This document shows, piece after piece, positions 25,216-37,600 of a stretch of DNA of 64,000 nt. The first letter of the stretch is position 1. Each line of letters opens with the position of its first letter. Below the pieces are notes generated by a model that worked only from the letters and a program-made list of their open reading frames with translations, was not told where the DNA came from and made no database searches. Origin of the DNA: Siphonodentalium dalli (taxonomy: Eukaryota > Mollusca > Scaphopoda > Gadilida > Siphonodentaliidae); the NCBI GenBank assembly GCA_032622095.1, contig CP136064.1, positions 51,032,073 to 51,096,072 on the forward strand, read 5' to 3'. The position numbers were made by a program, and so were the translations under genes.

Positions 25216-25748
25216 TATGGGAAGCCAAATTGACATTTAATAAATAATTGACCTTAAGCGCAATAAGGGAAAATCTAATTGCGCTAGCTTAAGGAATCTC
25301 TTATTGTGCTTAAGCGCAATAAGAAGTATTCTTATTGCGCTTAAGCGCAATAAGGAACATTCTTATTGCGCTTAAGCGCAATAAGAGCTAATTGCGCTCA
25401 AGCGCAATAAGGAATATTCCTTATTGCGCTTAAGCGCAATTAGCCACATTACATAAACTCCCTATAATTCAAATGGTGTACCGTGTAGTCCATGGTACAA
25501 TAGGTGGAGCAAATATAGGATAATTCTACTATTTGCAGAGAGGTTATCTCATGGGGAGATATTAATTGCGCTTAAGCGCAATAAGGATGTAATTGCGATT
25601 GCGCTTAAGCGCAATAAGAATATTCCTTATTGCGATTAAGCTCAATAAGAGATTCCTTATTGCACTTTTAAAAGCACAATAAGATATTACACGATTCCTT
25701 ATTGCGCTTAAGCTCAATTATTTATTAAATGTCAATTTGGCATCCCAT
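25216..25748. mobile_element. TIR element made of CTTAAG-centred palindromes
   Basis: Ends read ATGGGAAGCCAAATTGACAT and its near-perfect complement, flanked by the direct repeat ACATCAA (25209-25215 and 25749-25755). The interior has about eleven copies of a palindrome with core TTGCGCTTAAGCGCAA. A 7-8 bp duplication hints at a hAT- or Mutator-like mechanism; the superfamily is not established. Confidence 0.82.
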
Positions 25749-26097
25749 ACATCAAGCATATTTTTAACAATAAAAATATCAAAAAGATTAAGTTTTAGAA
25801 GTGAAATTGTGGGAAGAGCATTCTCAGCCAGTATACACACTGAGTGAAAATGAATAACTGCCATATAAAGTACATGATCTGAGTAAAAGGCTCGAATGGC
25901 AATCTAATTTAGTTCAATACTGCTTCAATAATCTCAACATTACTGTCATTACTTATATTAGGTGTGTGCTGGAAAATTGTGAACATCCATATATGATTTC
26001 ACAAGAATTGATATAAACCTATGGGCTGAGATGAGTTTTAGCCTGGCTTTTAGGTCATATATGTCCATGGCCAAATTCCCAGCTTAAGGGGATGGCA

Positions 26098-27645
26098 AAG
26101 TCTGTTTCATAAAAAATGTCTGGAAACGGGCTGACAAAATTTGTATTTTTCACATAAAAGCAGACAGAAATAGATATAACAACATAGAGATAATATATAG
26201 AGCATATATCGTTAAAGGAGGTGCCACGAATAGATGTGAGCTAAAAAGCTTTTTGTACCAGAAAAATGACTTTGAAACAGAGTATATCTGCAATATTATG
26301 TCATTGTTTTGGCATTCAAATGTGAAAAACTATAACTTCAACAGTATCATTAGGCAGCCCATTATGATAAGTGACATACCGTTAAGAGCCAAGGAGCTCT
26401 GCTTTAGATTAATGTTCACTGTATCGTTTGCAATACGTCCGCTAAAACGTGTCAGTTTTTCTTGGGAGCCAGTCGCCATATTTCAATTGTAAACACATGT
26501 TCATGACGTTGTTGTCATTTTTTAATTCGCGGCAGGTACATGAAAATCGACCAGAAAAGCAATCCGATCCTGCAATCGGGCAAGTTTATGATATGAAATC
26601 GATGCTTTCAGTTTATTGAAGTTGTTGGAATTAATTTAGTTGCTTGATTACCCACGATTTATGAAGTTTTGTGCTGTTTACAGATGGAAATGTTGATATT
26701 TTATTTTTAGAATTACCAGTCTATAGTCGAAAGCGAGATTACAAGATGTCGTATTAGTACGCAAATCACATAAATAGAAAACTTACATGTTTCAGAATAT
26801 TGTATTATTCTAAAATCAAATAGCCTATATAAAAACATATTTATGAATAGGAAAGTACCGTATTCCGACGAAATATGTCATATTTTACGACGGACTCCTT
26901 GTGCGAGTTCACTTCCGGTCAATTCTATTTTGGTGCACTGGCATAAACAACATTGTGGAGAAAAATACGTTTAATAACATTTGAATGTAAATTAATCGAG
27001 AAATTGTCGGTTATCAGGTACAATCATATTGCTTATAACCCATATCTATTGATGGGCATAATCAAAAGCTTGATCCCATGCGCGATTGTCTATACTGATC
27101 GATTTCCATTCGTAATCGTATTCTCGTATTGACGGATGGGTTTGTTTGTAATCATGGCCGCCACGCCCCCATGGCTTGTGTATCGGCTATCGCAAAATAA
27201 TGCTAGGATATTATGGTCTCCCATACCAAGAAAAATAGTTCCTAAGAATGTAAACAATGCAAATGGAGGACATTTTGCCATTATTCAGGATGACTACTAT
27301 TTTCACAGGCAGGGTATTTGGGAAAGTTCTTGTTTTTCCTCAAAATGATGTCTCCTTGTCTCTAGCCAGATTCTTATAGGACCATTTTGACTGTTCAGTT
27401 TGTACAAAAAGTTAACCATTGGAACTGGAGAAACGCCGTTTGGGGACATGATTTTTTGTCACTCTACCGCGAGTAAATTCTAACAGCTATAATTTCTCTA
27501 CTAATGACAAGATCTTTGTTTATTATTGATTATTATGTGTGAAAAATATGAAGTTTATCCATTCTATGGGCGGTGAGTAATTATTGATCATCTGGAGGTA
27601 GGGTGCAATCCGCGGTGGCCATCTTGACCAGACTTTACCATCCCC
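26098..27645. mobile_element. TTAA TIR element, family D (1548 bp)
   Basis: TTAA at 26094-26097 and 27646-27649, ends GGGGATGGYAAAGTCTG (17 bp). Contains short open frames (for example 26253-26492) without a DDE transposase. Inserted in the centre of the 25.1-29.8 kb fold-back. Confidence 0.82.
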
Positions 27646-27740
27646 TTAAGTACCAGCTCTCTCTAACACTGTTGTGGATTGCTCCCAGCTTGAGTGGACT
27701 GACCTGCATATCAACATTTGGCTAAATCCTACATGTAACC

Positions 27741-28081
27741 AAGGACCAGCCTAGAAGTTTCAAATTGGGAGAAGTCACTTCTCCCTGTTTGGTCATTAGG
27801 GAGAAGTGGACTGTAATCACGGAGAAGTAACAAGGGCTGAAGTTCAATTTATACCCCAACATCAGCCTTCTATGATCCAAGAAGTATTATGCAATACAAG
27901 AGCCCATTTATAAAACCAGTATGGTGAGTAAGAACCCTATTATAATCAGGAAATACACTTTAAGTATGCTGTTGGGACATATGCATACGGATATATGAGA
28001 GAGAAGTCACTTCTCCCTTGAACAAAAATAGGGAGAAATGGAACATGTTAGGGAGAAGATGTCGCCCTCTAGGCTGGTCCC
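27741..28081. mobile_element. Small TIR element with GGGAGAAG palindromes
   Basis: Ends GGACCAGCCTAGA and complement. The interior repeats GGGAGAAGTCACTTCTCCC. Flanks share ATGTAAC but not cleanly, so the duplication is uncertain. Confidence 0.6.
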
Positions 28082-28466
28082 ATGATGTAACAGTTCATGT
28101 AATGACTTCTCACAATTTTCTAGCACACACCTATTTATTGTAGAGATTCTTGAAGCAGTGTTGAACTCAATTAGATTGCCATTCGAGCCTTTTACTAGTT
28201 ATTCATTTCCACTCAATTTGTATACTTGCTGAGAACGCTCTTCCCAAAATTTCCCTTATAAAACTATGATTAACTCTTTCACTGCCACTCAGCACCACAG
28301 ACGGATTCCCCACTGCCAAGCATACAATACATGTATACAAACATTATGGGTGTATATAAGTAACATAGTGTATCTCAAGTACCGCTTGGAATAATGTGTT
28401 GAAACTTCATATGTGATTAGACATAGGCATCGCAAGTTCATAGCCACTCATGCCACCACCATAAAG

Positions 28467-29235
28467 GTCACGTGACCTTGGCGGCCATCGTGGTTTACAC
28501 ACTAATGGCTGTGTTTGGTGCCTATTCATGCGTATATATGGGTGCTATCGATGCAGATATTTGTCATTCTCAACATTTATTTCTCACGTTACCTTCATTA
28601 GTTGTCATCTTTCAGGGAGGGACCCATACCCGTACTAACTGTGCTATTTATAACCATATTTGAATATAGGTCACGTGACCATGGTGATTGCCATGAACTT
28701 ATGGATGAGTGGTCACATATACCATGTACATACATGTATAGGTGCAGGTAATGCATTAACATTTCAATATATTGTAAATGTCTGACTTATGTTGTTGGAC
28801 CATAGACATATTGATATGTTGGAGCCACATTGGCCACCTCAAATTGGTCATGTGACATTGGTGATCATCTTGGATCTACATATAACACCAATATGGCTGT
28901 AAGTTTTGGGTATTTCCCCCGACTTCATTATGTTTAATATAAGCATTTGATGAACATACAGTAATGCTCTAAGTAATCGACTTCTTAACCACAGCAGAAT
29001 TATGGGTAACTTTTCAGGATTTCAGGAGACCTTTCCGATGAATGGCAACAAGCCATATTTCCGACTAAATCCTGAAAAGTTACCCATAATTCTGCTGTGG
29101 TTAAGAAGTCGATTACTCAGAGCATTACTGTATATTGGGTAGGTTGCTGTATTTGAGTTTCCATTTTATATTATTGGTAAAGATGTGATCTAGCTAGAGA
29201 CACACACGTGACCTATGAAAAGACCACGTGACCAT
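28467..29235. repeat. Degenerate modules of about 200 bp with GGTCACGTGACC
   Basis: AGGTCACGTGACC at 28467 and 28671, a variant (GGTCATGTGACA) at 28853, and two CACGTGACC sites near 29206 and 29225, each close to a GGCCATC- or ATGACATC-like block. Part of the 1.4-kb insertion in the fold-back's right arm. Confidence 0.5.
28959..29130. mobile_element. Palindromic TA MITE, family P (172 bp)
   Basis: Full hairpin starting CAGTAATGCTCTAAGTAATC and ending with its complement, flanked by TA on both sides. CAGT ends and TA target fit the Tc1/mariner superfamily. Short frames containing [16 protein letters not shown] in this family are hairpin artefacts. Confidence 0.85.
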
Positions 29236-29599
29236 GACATCACCATGTGCCCTTATATAACGGTTCATGTTATATAGCCCTATATACAGAGACTGCCTCT
29301 TATCTGCACTATCTCACACGTTTTCTGGTGTTATATGGAAGGGGAATAACTCTATCTCTTAGTTTGAATTCTGATGCATTCTTGGTTAACAAGGGGGAAA
29401 GTCTTGGAATGAATCTGAGAACCTCTATCACTTGGTGGACTCTCCAAGGCCACAGCTGTTCCATATTCTGGTGGAATATATATATTTTTGTTTTCTCTTC
29501 CAAATGGTACCGGTATATAATATGGGATATGTTGTGTATAATGTAATCTGGTTATTCGAAAATTAAGTGAGCCTTTGTATAAAAATTTTGAAAAACTAA

Positions 29600-29712
29600 T
29601 GTCATTATAACCTCCGTCAGGTTATCCCGAGTCAACACACCAAATTTGGTTGAAATTGGACCAGCAGTCTGGGAGAAAAATCCAGACAGACAGATCCTAC
29701 TCTTTTATATAT
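29600..29712. repeat. Retroelement-type 3' tail
   Basis: Contains CAAATTTGGTTGAAATTGGA, then CCAGACAGACAGATCCTACT and a TATATATATAGAT end. Such blocks are common 3' tails of invertebrate SINE/LINE families. No full element is resolved. Confidence 0.45.
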
Positions 29713-29886
29713 ATATAGATAATATGCTTGATGTGGTCTTCATATAGCATAGGCTCCTTCATATGGCATACTAGCTTAACAATTATGTAGATTTCTGTGT
29801 AGGTCCATCTAAACTTTCCACATCCGGACATGGAAACTCCTAAACATGTGAACCCTTCAGGGAGAAGTGAAACCTCTATCTAGACT

Positions 29887-29976
29887 TGTCACTGGAACCC
29901 TTCTATGGGTGGCAACAGGATTTCTCCTGTGTCGGAAAAATCCTGTTGTCGCCCCTAGAAGGGTTCCAGTGACAGG
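29887..29976. repeat. Hairpin of 90 bp
   Basis: TGTCACTGGAACCCTTCTA near 29887 pairs with its complement ending at 29976, and the inner CAACAGGATTT pairs with AAATCCTGTTG. Confidence 0.75.
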
Positions 29977-30261
29977 GGCTATGATCCCTGATGGGGAGAC
30001 TATAGGATCCCAGAGGCTATACCGGGCTAACTTTTGCAGGTCAGGTCAGTTGGTTCAAATAATAATTAGATTATTTAAGAACACACAGATAAAATACATG
30101 TATTCTTTGCCATATTATATTAGTAACAGGAATCCAGAAAACAAAACCACAATGAAAGCCTGTGAGAACAGATGGAAATGCTTTTTTTTAAGTTAATTTT
30201 CCTTGTCAGAATTGGGACCTTCCCCATGATATTAATCTATTATATATTTTGGAAGATCTGT

Positions 30262-30945
30262 GTGTCTGTCTGTCTGTCTGTAATCGATGGACTCAAAAAC
30301 GGCAGAGCCGATTTCGATGAAACTTGGTATGTGGGGGTATTTTCGGCCGGGGAGTGACATGGGCTTATTAATTTTCCCGTGCACTGTGACCTTGAAATCG
30401 GGTAATTCCAAGGTCAAACGCCCGAATATCACGGGATTTCGATGAAACTTGGTATGTGGGGGTACCTTCGGCCGGGGAATGCCATAAACCTATTAATTTG
30501 TCCGTGCGACGTGACCTTGAAATGGGGTCATTTCAAGGTCAAACGCCCGAATATCACAGGATTTCGATGAAACTTGGTATGTGGGGATACTTTCGTATGG
30601 GGAGTCTCATAACCATATTCATTTGCCCGTGCGATGTGACCTTGAAATCGGGCCAATTCAAGGTCAAATCGCCAATTTTGATGGGATTTCGACGAAATTT
30701 TATACATAGGGTTACTTTTGTCCACTGAGTGTTTTGGACGGGTCAAATTGTGACCCCAACCTGACCTTCAAAATGATCAATTCAAGGTCAAATCGGGTAA
30801 AACCGGATGGATTTCGACTGGCACGTTTGTCGGGTACTTTTGTCCGGGCAGTGTTTCGACTGGTCAAATCGTGACCCCACTTGACCTTGACCTTCAAATT
30901 GGACAATTCAAGGTCAAAGCCCGGACGAAGTCGGGTCACCTTCTA
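30262..30945. repeat. Tandem repeat of about 120 bp with TCAAGGTCA pairs
   Basis: Begins with a TCTG run, then units each reading GATTTCGATGAAACTTGG and, further on, TGACCTTGA spaced from TCAAGGTCA. About five units, the last ones diverged. Similar repeats are known as dispersed families in invertebrate genomes; class uncertain. Confidence 0.8.
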
Positions 30946-31144
30946 GTGTGTTATAAAAGAACAAATATTACATAAATATTGAAACTGGGAGACACATTCT
31001 CTTTATAATGGTCTATTTTGGTCCAGTTAATAACCCTGCAGCTGGACATTTATGTTCATTTTAGTAGACATAATTTGTCTTTAAACATAGATTTTGAAAA
31101 AAATTTGGCATGGCGATGGGACCTAATTATAGGTAGGTCTCTCA

Positions 31145-31552
31145 AGGTGCCATTACACAATTAAGCTTGCTTTATTAAGCAAGCTGAAGAGGCGTGCTGC
31201 ATCGTGTAATACCATGACATTTCATACAGCTCAGCACTTTTTATTACCCATAGGGAAAGGGACCGAGCCGTTTTTGCATACAGCACAGATCCCCAATTAA
31301 TGTCAAGTAGCAGTTAAATAACAGAATTTCTCCAGATATCTGATAAAAACACATGTGTAGTTCACAATACTGGAGTCAATTAGTAAATATAATGGAATTT
31401 ATTTAATTATAATTGACATTTTGTGAAAGATTTCATGATAAAACAGGTGCTTTTAAAAGTTTGCTGAGTGGTGTAATGTGAACATCCAGCATCACCCCCT
31501 GTGGTTACCATTTGGAGCTTAATACAGCAAGCTTAATCGTGTAATGGCACCT
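31145..31552. mobile_element. TIR element (408 bp)
   Basis: Inverted ends AGGTGCCATTACAC, then ATTAAGCTTGCT, about 27 bp long. No clear target duplication. It lies 65 bp upstream of the first putative exon of the 31.6-37.8 kb gene. Confidence 0.7.
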
Positions 31553-31617
31553 ATACAAAAATTTGGCCCATAATCTGTCATGTGAAGCCTCGTTGTTTAT
31601 TGATGTGATACCCCCAG

Positions 31618-34600
31618 CTGTTACACAAAGATGGCACTCTACATTGTAGCTCACCAAAGAAGGAATCATCACCGCAGAATGTCGAGAGAATAAAAGAAAG
31701 CAGAAGAGAGAGGAAGTCATCATCAAGTATTCGAGAAGTAAACTCAGATCATCTTCTGGTGAGTATGTGTAAGGAATTGCATAGCGCCAACTCACTCTGG
31801 TTTTGACCAAGGGCCATGCAAAACTTCGAGATTCGATTTGGGCTACTGATTCAATTTGATTTGATTCGATCATATGATTCAAAGATTCGAATCACCCTTC
31901 TTTGTATTCTTGTGCATGAAAAAAGAGCACGAGATTGAAGATGTATTTTTCTAAATTTGAAATTTAACTAGGTCTTTGGGGATAACACCTAAAATTTGTG
32001 CCAAACTCACTATTTTTATCTTACTATATTGCTTTTTAGGCATATAGCAGTAGAGCCCGACAAAAATGAAAGTATAAATAGGAATGGAATGCAACGATAG
32101 TGTTGTTCTCATCCTGACGCAGATATAGGGGGGGGGGGTCATTAAAAATATAAGCCATCTTAATTCAGATTGTTTGGCTTCGGCAATCCGCAATGGCAAC
32201 CCTTTGCCATGACCCAGTTTGCTTTTTGCTTCAGCAAATGGCTTTGAACAGCATTGCTGATTGCCGTATCCAATTATGAGGGCTCAAATGTTGACAACAT
32301 TTTATTTTAAAGGCACGGGCGGCGTTCGTTGCAAAAATATTCATATTTGTTCAAATTGCCATCAACAGAAGGAATATTAAAATATATATAGTTATGCTCA
32401 TATGCCAAACATAATCAGCGCATAAATAGTATATTGTCGTCAAGACATACGCTGGTGTACTTAAACAAGAACCTGCTCGTGTTACAGAAGTATGTGCTTC
32501 TATTTACATAACACAGCGCAATTCTATTGGTTAATCACACACAAATGATATAAATGCTCTTTATTATTTCCATATCAGGAAAACAGTAACAATTAACGCT
32601 CTTTATGTTTACCATATCCGGATCTAAACAAAAGCCAGGTTATGTAACGTTTTTTGCTTTTGTTTACATAGCAAAGGAAAAACATTTGACAATAACACAC
32701 TGTTTATGCCATATTTCTGATTGGTATAAGAACAAGGTCTGTCTATATTTACTATTATTTCTGTTTATGGCGGTTTTTGACGGAGGTGAATATTTTAACA
32801 GCATACCCACCGCCAACGCCGCCCGTATATTTAAGTTTACTCGATTGTGGGATATAGTAATTAAATTGAAATGACTTAATTCATGTTTAAATTGCCGTCA
32901 CCATTCCCATCAATGGCCCATTTATATATTTGATTCGAAATTAGACTCGATTGGAGAATATCACCAAGAGGTATATAGCACCCAGATAAACAATCCAAGC
33001 AAACAAAGAATGAGATAATCAAAAGTGCTTGTTCAGTAGAATTGAAAGTTTTGACATAAGTAGCACAGAAAATATATATTTCAACCCTGAGTACATGCGG
33101 TTGGTGGACAAGATACTGAAAACATGAGAGATGAGATAATTAAGGGCAAAAAGAAAGATTCGATTCGGAACAGTATGTTCAAAGAGGCTATGAAATAATT
33201 GAACTATCATGATACTGCAACTTATTGTAAATTGACTAATTTCAACTGTTTTACACGATAATGTTTCATTCTGTATTTATGTAAACAGGGACATGTCTCT
33301 ATTCCAAAGGTTCGCTATTCTGAAGGTTTGCTTTTCCAAAGTTTGTCTATTCCAAAGTTTGTCTATTCCGAAGGATCTCTATTCTGAAGATTCGCTATTC
33401 CGAAGGTTTGCTATTCTGAAGGTTTTTGTTTTTGTTTATAGATTAATTGTATATTCTAAAGTATTGAGAGGGTTCTTTATCCTGAAGAGTCTTTTTATGA
33501 AGGAGATAACTTAAAACATTAAAATACTAAATGTAATTTTTCTGTTTTTGTGGGTTTCCATATTACAAAGACTTAATGTTATTACGTATGAGTAAGACGT
33601 TATTTCCCAATACATATTTACATCATGCAAAATACTATAAATAGTCCTAACAAACGAGATAAATAATACAAATAATAAATAAATATATATATAAATAAAC
33701 ATGTAATACATAATAATGCATCACATGAATAATGTAACCAACACTGTTGTGTAATTAATTCAAAACATAGGTATGTGCATTGTATTCGAGCTGCTTCATA
33801 AAATAAGGTCACCAGATTTCCATTATATCTAGAGTTCGAAATAACAGATGAGAATAGGACTACTACTAGTATGTTCCAGATGGCAGATAAGCCAGAATGC
33901 TAAAATATAATGCTCGTCATTGAGATATTTTTGTACAGTACATGTATTTTATTTCAGTCATGCAGTCATCGTGTTTTCAACTTTCCATAATAAATGATAA
34001 AATGATATGTCTTCCTGCTATTAATAACCGGCATCTTGGACAATTTGGAAATGAGAATGGGGTGTATAAATGTACTATATGCGAATATACGAGTGTAAAA
34101 GTATTTTTCAGTCCTCATGTGTTAATCTTCGGAATGGAAAACCTTCGGAATAAAGAACCCTACCCTATGTAAACAGCCGACCTAAGAGTCAAATGACTTG
34201 ATCTGACTAATAAATGACAATAAACAATATAGAATAAATTGATAAACAAAGAAAACATTAGATCTCTTTTTTTGTTTAAACTGCCTTGGTGGTGAACAAC
34301 CATACCAAATTTCATTGACATCTGATAACCCATTAGCAAGATTTTTGTGTGGAGACACAAATTTTTTTTGACATTTCAAAACGAAGAAAGGAATAATGAA
34401 CAACACAATTTTGTCACTCACATTTGACATCTCTTGCCACTACACTTATATTAAGTGTGTTTTATATGTTTATGAGTCCTTATTAAAGGTGTTATTCAAT
34501 TGCTTTCAACTAATCTTTTCCTGATTTCAGGCAGAGAGCAGTAAGTTACCATAAAACCACACAACAGAAAAAAGAGACTTGCCGATGATCGAAGAGAATC

Positions 34601-37600
34601 AGATCGTAGTTATGACCCATTTCCATTACATATACAGTAATGCACTAAATAATCGACTCCTTAACCACAGCAGAATTATTACTAAGAGCTTTCCAATGAA
34701 TGGCAACAAGCCATATTTCCGACTAAATCCTGAAAAATTACCCATAAGAGTCAATTATTTAGGGCATTACTGTAAATGCTGATTAATTGAAATCTGTCGT
34801 AGCAGATTTAGCATTAAAGTGAAACAATTTGGTCCTATATTATAAAGAATTGTGTCATAAAATAACCATATAATCAGGGTATCCAACTTGCTCTAAATAA
34901 AGGTACATCAAAATTAAATGTAACAAGACCATAGCTCGTGTGTGGCAAAATATGTCCATGGTAATTCAAACAATGGGCCATAACTCTGGTGAAAATTCAT
35001 CATTCCATTCAGTTCAGACTTACTAGTTATCATCCGGAAACAAAAATTAAGTGCATGTTCCGACAAAAAAGGTCATAGCTGGTAAAAATTGGCTGGCGGA
35101 ACCGGAATTCGAACATCACCTGTATTTTGTGCAAGTAAACCCACATACCAAATTTCTTTTCCTCAGTTCAGATTTACCACTAAAGTTATCATCCGGAAAC
35201 CAAAAGCAAACGGACAGACGGATGGACTGACCAATAACATAATACGTCCCATTTGATAAAAACAGGCATATAAAATTTGATAATTAATTACAAAAAACTT
35301 CATAATCAAAACGTTTACATACACTGAAGTTTGTTTTGATTTGATTTCACATTTCCAAGCAGAAACAACATAAATGATCAGTTTAATTCCCTTCTGTTGG
35401 GTAAAGGGTTAAATCAAAACTTGGCAGTAAAGATAATCAAGCCTGCAAATATTGTGACTCTCATTTGCAGAATGAGGTCCCCAGAGGGTGAATTTAGTTA
35501 TGCTACCCTGTGCAGCATCACCAAATTCACCCTCTGTGGTCCTCATTCTGCTTAGGCCTCATCTTCTGGGAAGTATCTATACTCTCAAATTATCATTGTT
35601 TTTAGTTACTTTTTCCCTTTTGGGAAGTTTCTATATCCCCTATTTGCAGAAGATAAAATGCATAATCGAGATGACTAATGGGTGAACATCACCAACTTCA
35701 ACAGTAACTTCAATCTGATCCTACATGTAAGTCTCATATAGCAGTTGAGGTCTAAGTAGAATGAGGTTTCAAGAGGGTGAATTTGGTGATGCTAGCCAGC
35801 CGTGTGGGATAGCATCATTAAATTCACCGTTGGGGGACCTCATTCTGCAAATGACATATTCAATATTTGCAGACTTGTAAGATACCAAAGTTTAATCAAA
35901 ACCTGGTACTAAAGATTGGAAAAGGTGAAAGCATTGAAAAAATATTCTGAAATTCATATTAAGACTAAAATATTTGAACTTACCACACAATTAGCGATAT
36001 TTGTTGACAAATAAACAGTTTCATTTACATAACAATGATTTCACCATATGAAATTTTATTATTGGAGAACTATCAATAATGAATATAAGAATGAAGGTTA
36101 TCTATTTCTCCATGTTCTTCTTAGTGGTGATGTTTTCACAGACTTTTATATTTGTTGTACATTTACCCACCGCGACTACCTTGACTATTGGGTCACTTTT
36201 AATGTTTACCAGCTCCAACAATATTGAAAGCATTTCTGTGAAAGGTGTCAAAATCATCATCATGCCATGATCATGGTTTAGTCAAATAAAAGACTGGTAA
36301 TTAGGGCCCTATTAAACAAGTTTCCAATATTTTGTATTGTATGTAGCCATGTAAAATTACTTATACAGTATTTCAGTATGCCCTACTTATTTGGCAACTG
36401 CACAGATGAACTGCATGGTAATTTTAACACTTGATGCATTTGAATAATTTTTCCATCCAGTATCAGACACGGATACAGACGAATCTGAATTTGAGGACTC
36501 TCTGACGACAAGTGTGACTGATATATGGACACTGCATATAGGTATGATGTAGAGATTATATAGTTATGAGAGGTACTAAAGTTAGTATGCAGGACAAATT
36601 TTTAACCCATTTTTTATTAACACTATGTAGGAACTGTTACATCTGAAGTCTTTCTATTGCCTGTTTGTGATGGTTCAGGAATGTTTTTTTTACAGTTCCT
36701 TCAGATAAAAAATAAACATTTTCTGGAGTTTTTGACATGTAAAACTCCAATTATTTAGTCATGTAGGTGATGATTGATAAACTTCTTCAATCCTCATTAT
36801 ATCACTGTTACCAACATTATTACATCATGCGTTTCCAGGGTGAATCATCTAACGCCCTAGAGCAAACTTTCGAAAATTACCACACAGGCTTGAATAAAGA
36901 ATACAACAATGGTGTGTACTAAAGAGCGTTCTCCATTAGGATCGTTTGTCTCGTTTTCAGCATAAAATTATGGATGGTTTTGTGCATTTTCGCAATTTCT
37001 AAGCCAAATAAATGATGGTGAACGCAAGTGTTTTTCAATTTCCTGGAATTCTGAAAAATACCTTAGGAAAGTTTGATATATAAATAGTGGGTCTGACTGA
37101 TTACTTGTTAAGTTGTCGTAGATTTTCTATTTTCTGAAATGTGAGATGCCATGTCAGTAGCGCCAATCAGAACTTCATCACATATACAGAATTTAAGAAA
37201 ACTTTACAGTTTTTATTTAAGACTTTTGTTGGTTACAATTAATACACTCATGTGCTCTATGAATGATGTAAACAAAATGGTAATTATAATGAAAATGAGT
37301 TTACTGCTCCAGCCATAAACTCATTTTCATTATAATTACCATGTTATTTTACATTATTCATCGAGTACATTGAGTCTATTTTGTACTCATCCCTGGCTAA
37401 AATTGATTAATTTGTGATTAAATAATGAAAATGAGTTTACTGCTTGCTCCAGCCATAAACTCATTTTCGTTATAATTACCATGTTGTTTTACATCATTCA
37501 TAGAGTACATTAAGTCTATTTTGTACTCATCCCTGGCTAAAATTGATTAATTTGTTGCATATATTCTGTTAAGTATAGTAGATGGCCCCATAAATGGAGG

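Larger units (their letters stand above)
25118..29822. repeat. Nested fold-back structure of 4.7 kb
   Basis: 25118-25215 is the inverted complement of 29725-29822 (shared GGAAAGTTTAGATGGA), and 25749-26000 is the inverted complement of 28095-28260 (shared GGGAAGAGC and TAGGTGTGTGCT). Both arms are split by later insertions: 25216-25748 on the left and about 28266-29715 on the right. The inner part holds two further TIR elements. Confidence 0.8.

Noticed and set aside
26253-26492. 79-residue frame inside the TTAA element
   Set aside because: No transposase motif, and too short to support.
30262-30300. TCTG microsatellite
   Set aside because: Ordinary leader of the repeat family, not a separate finding.
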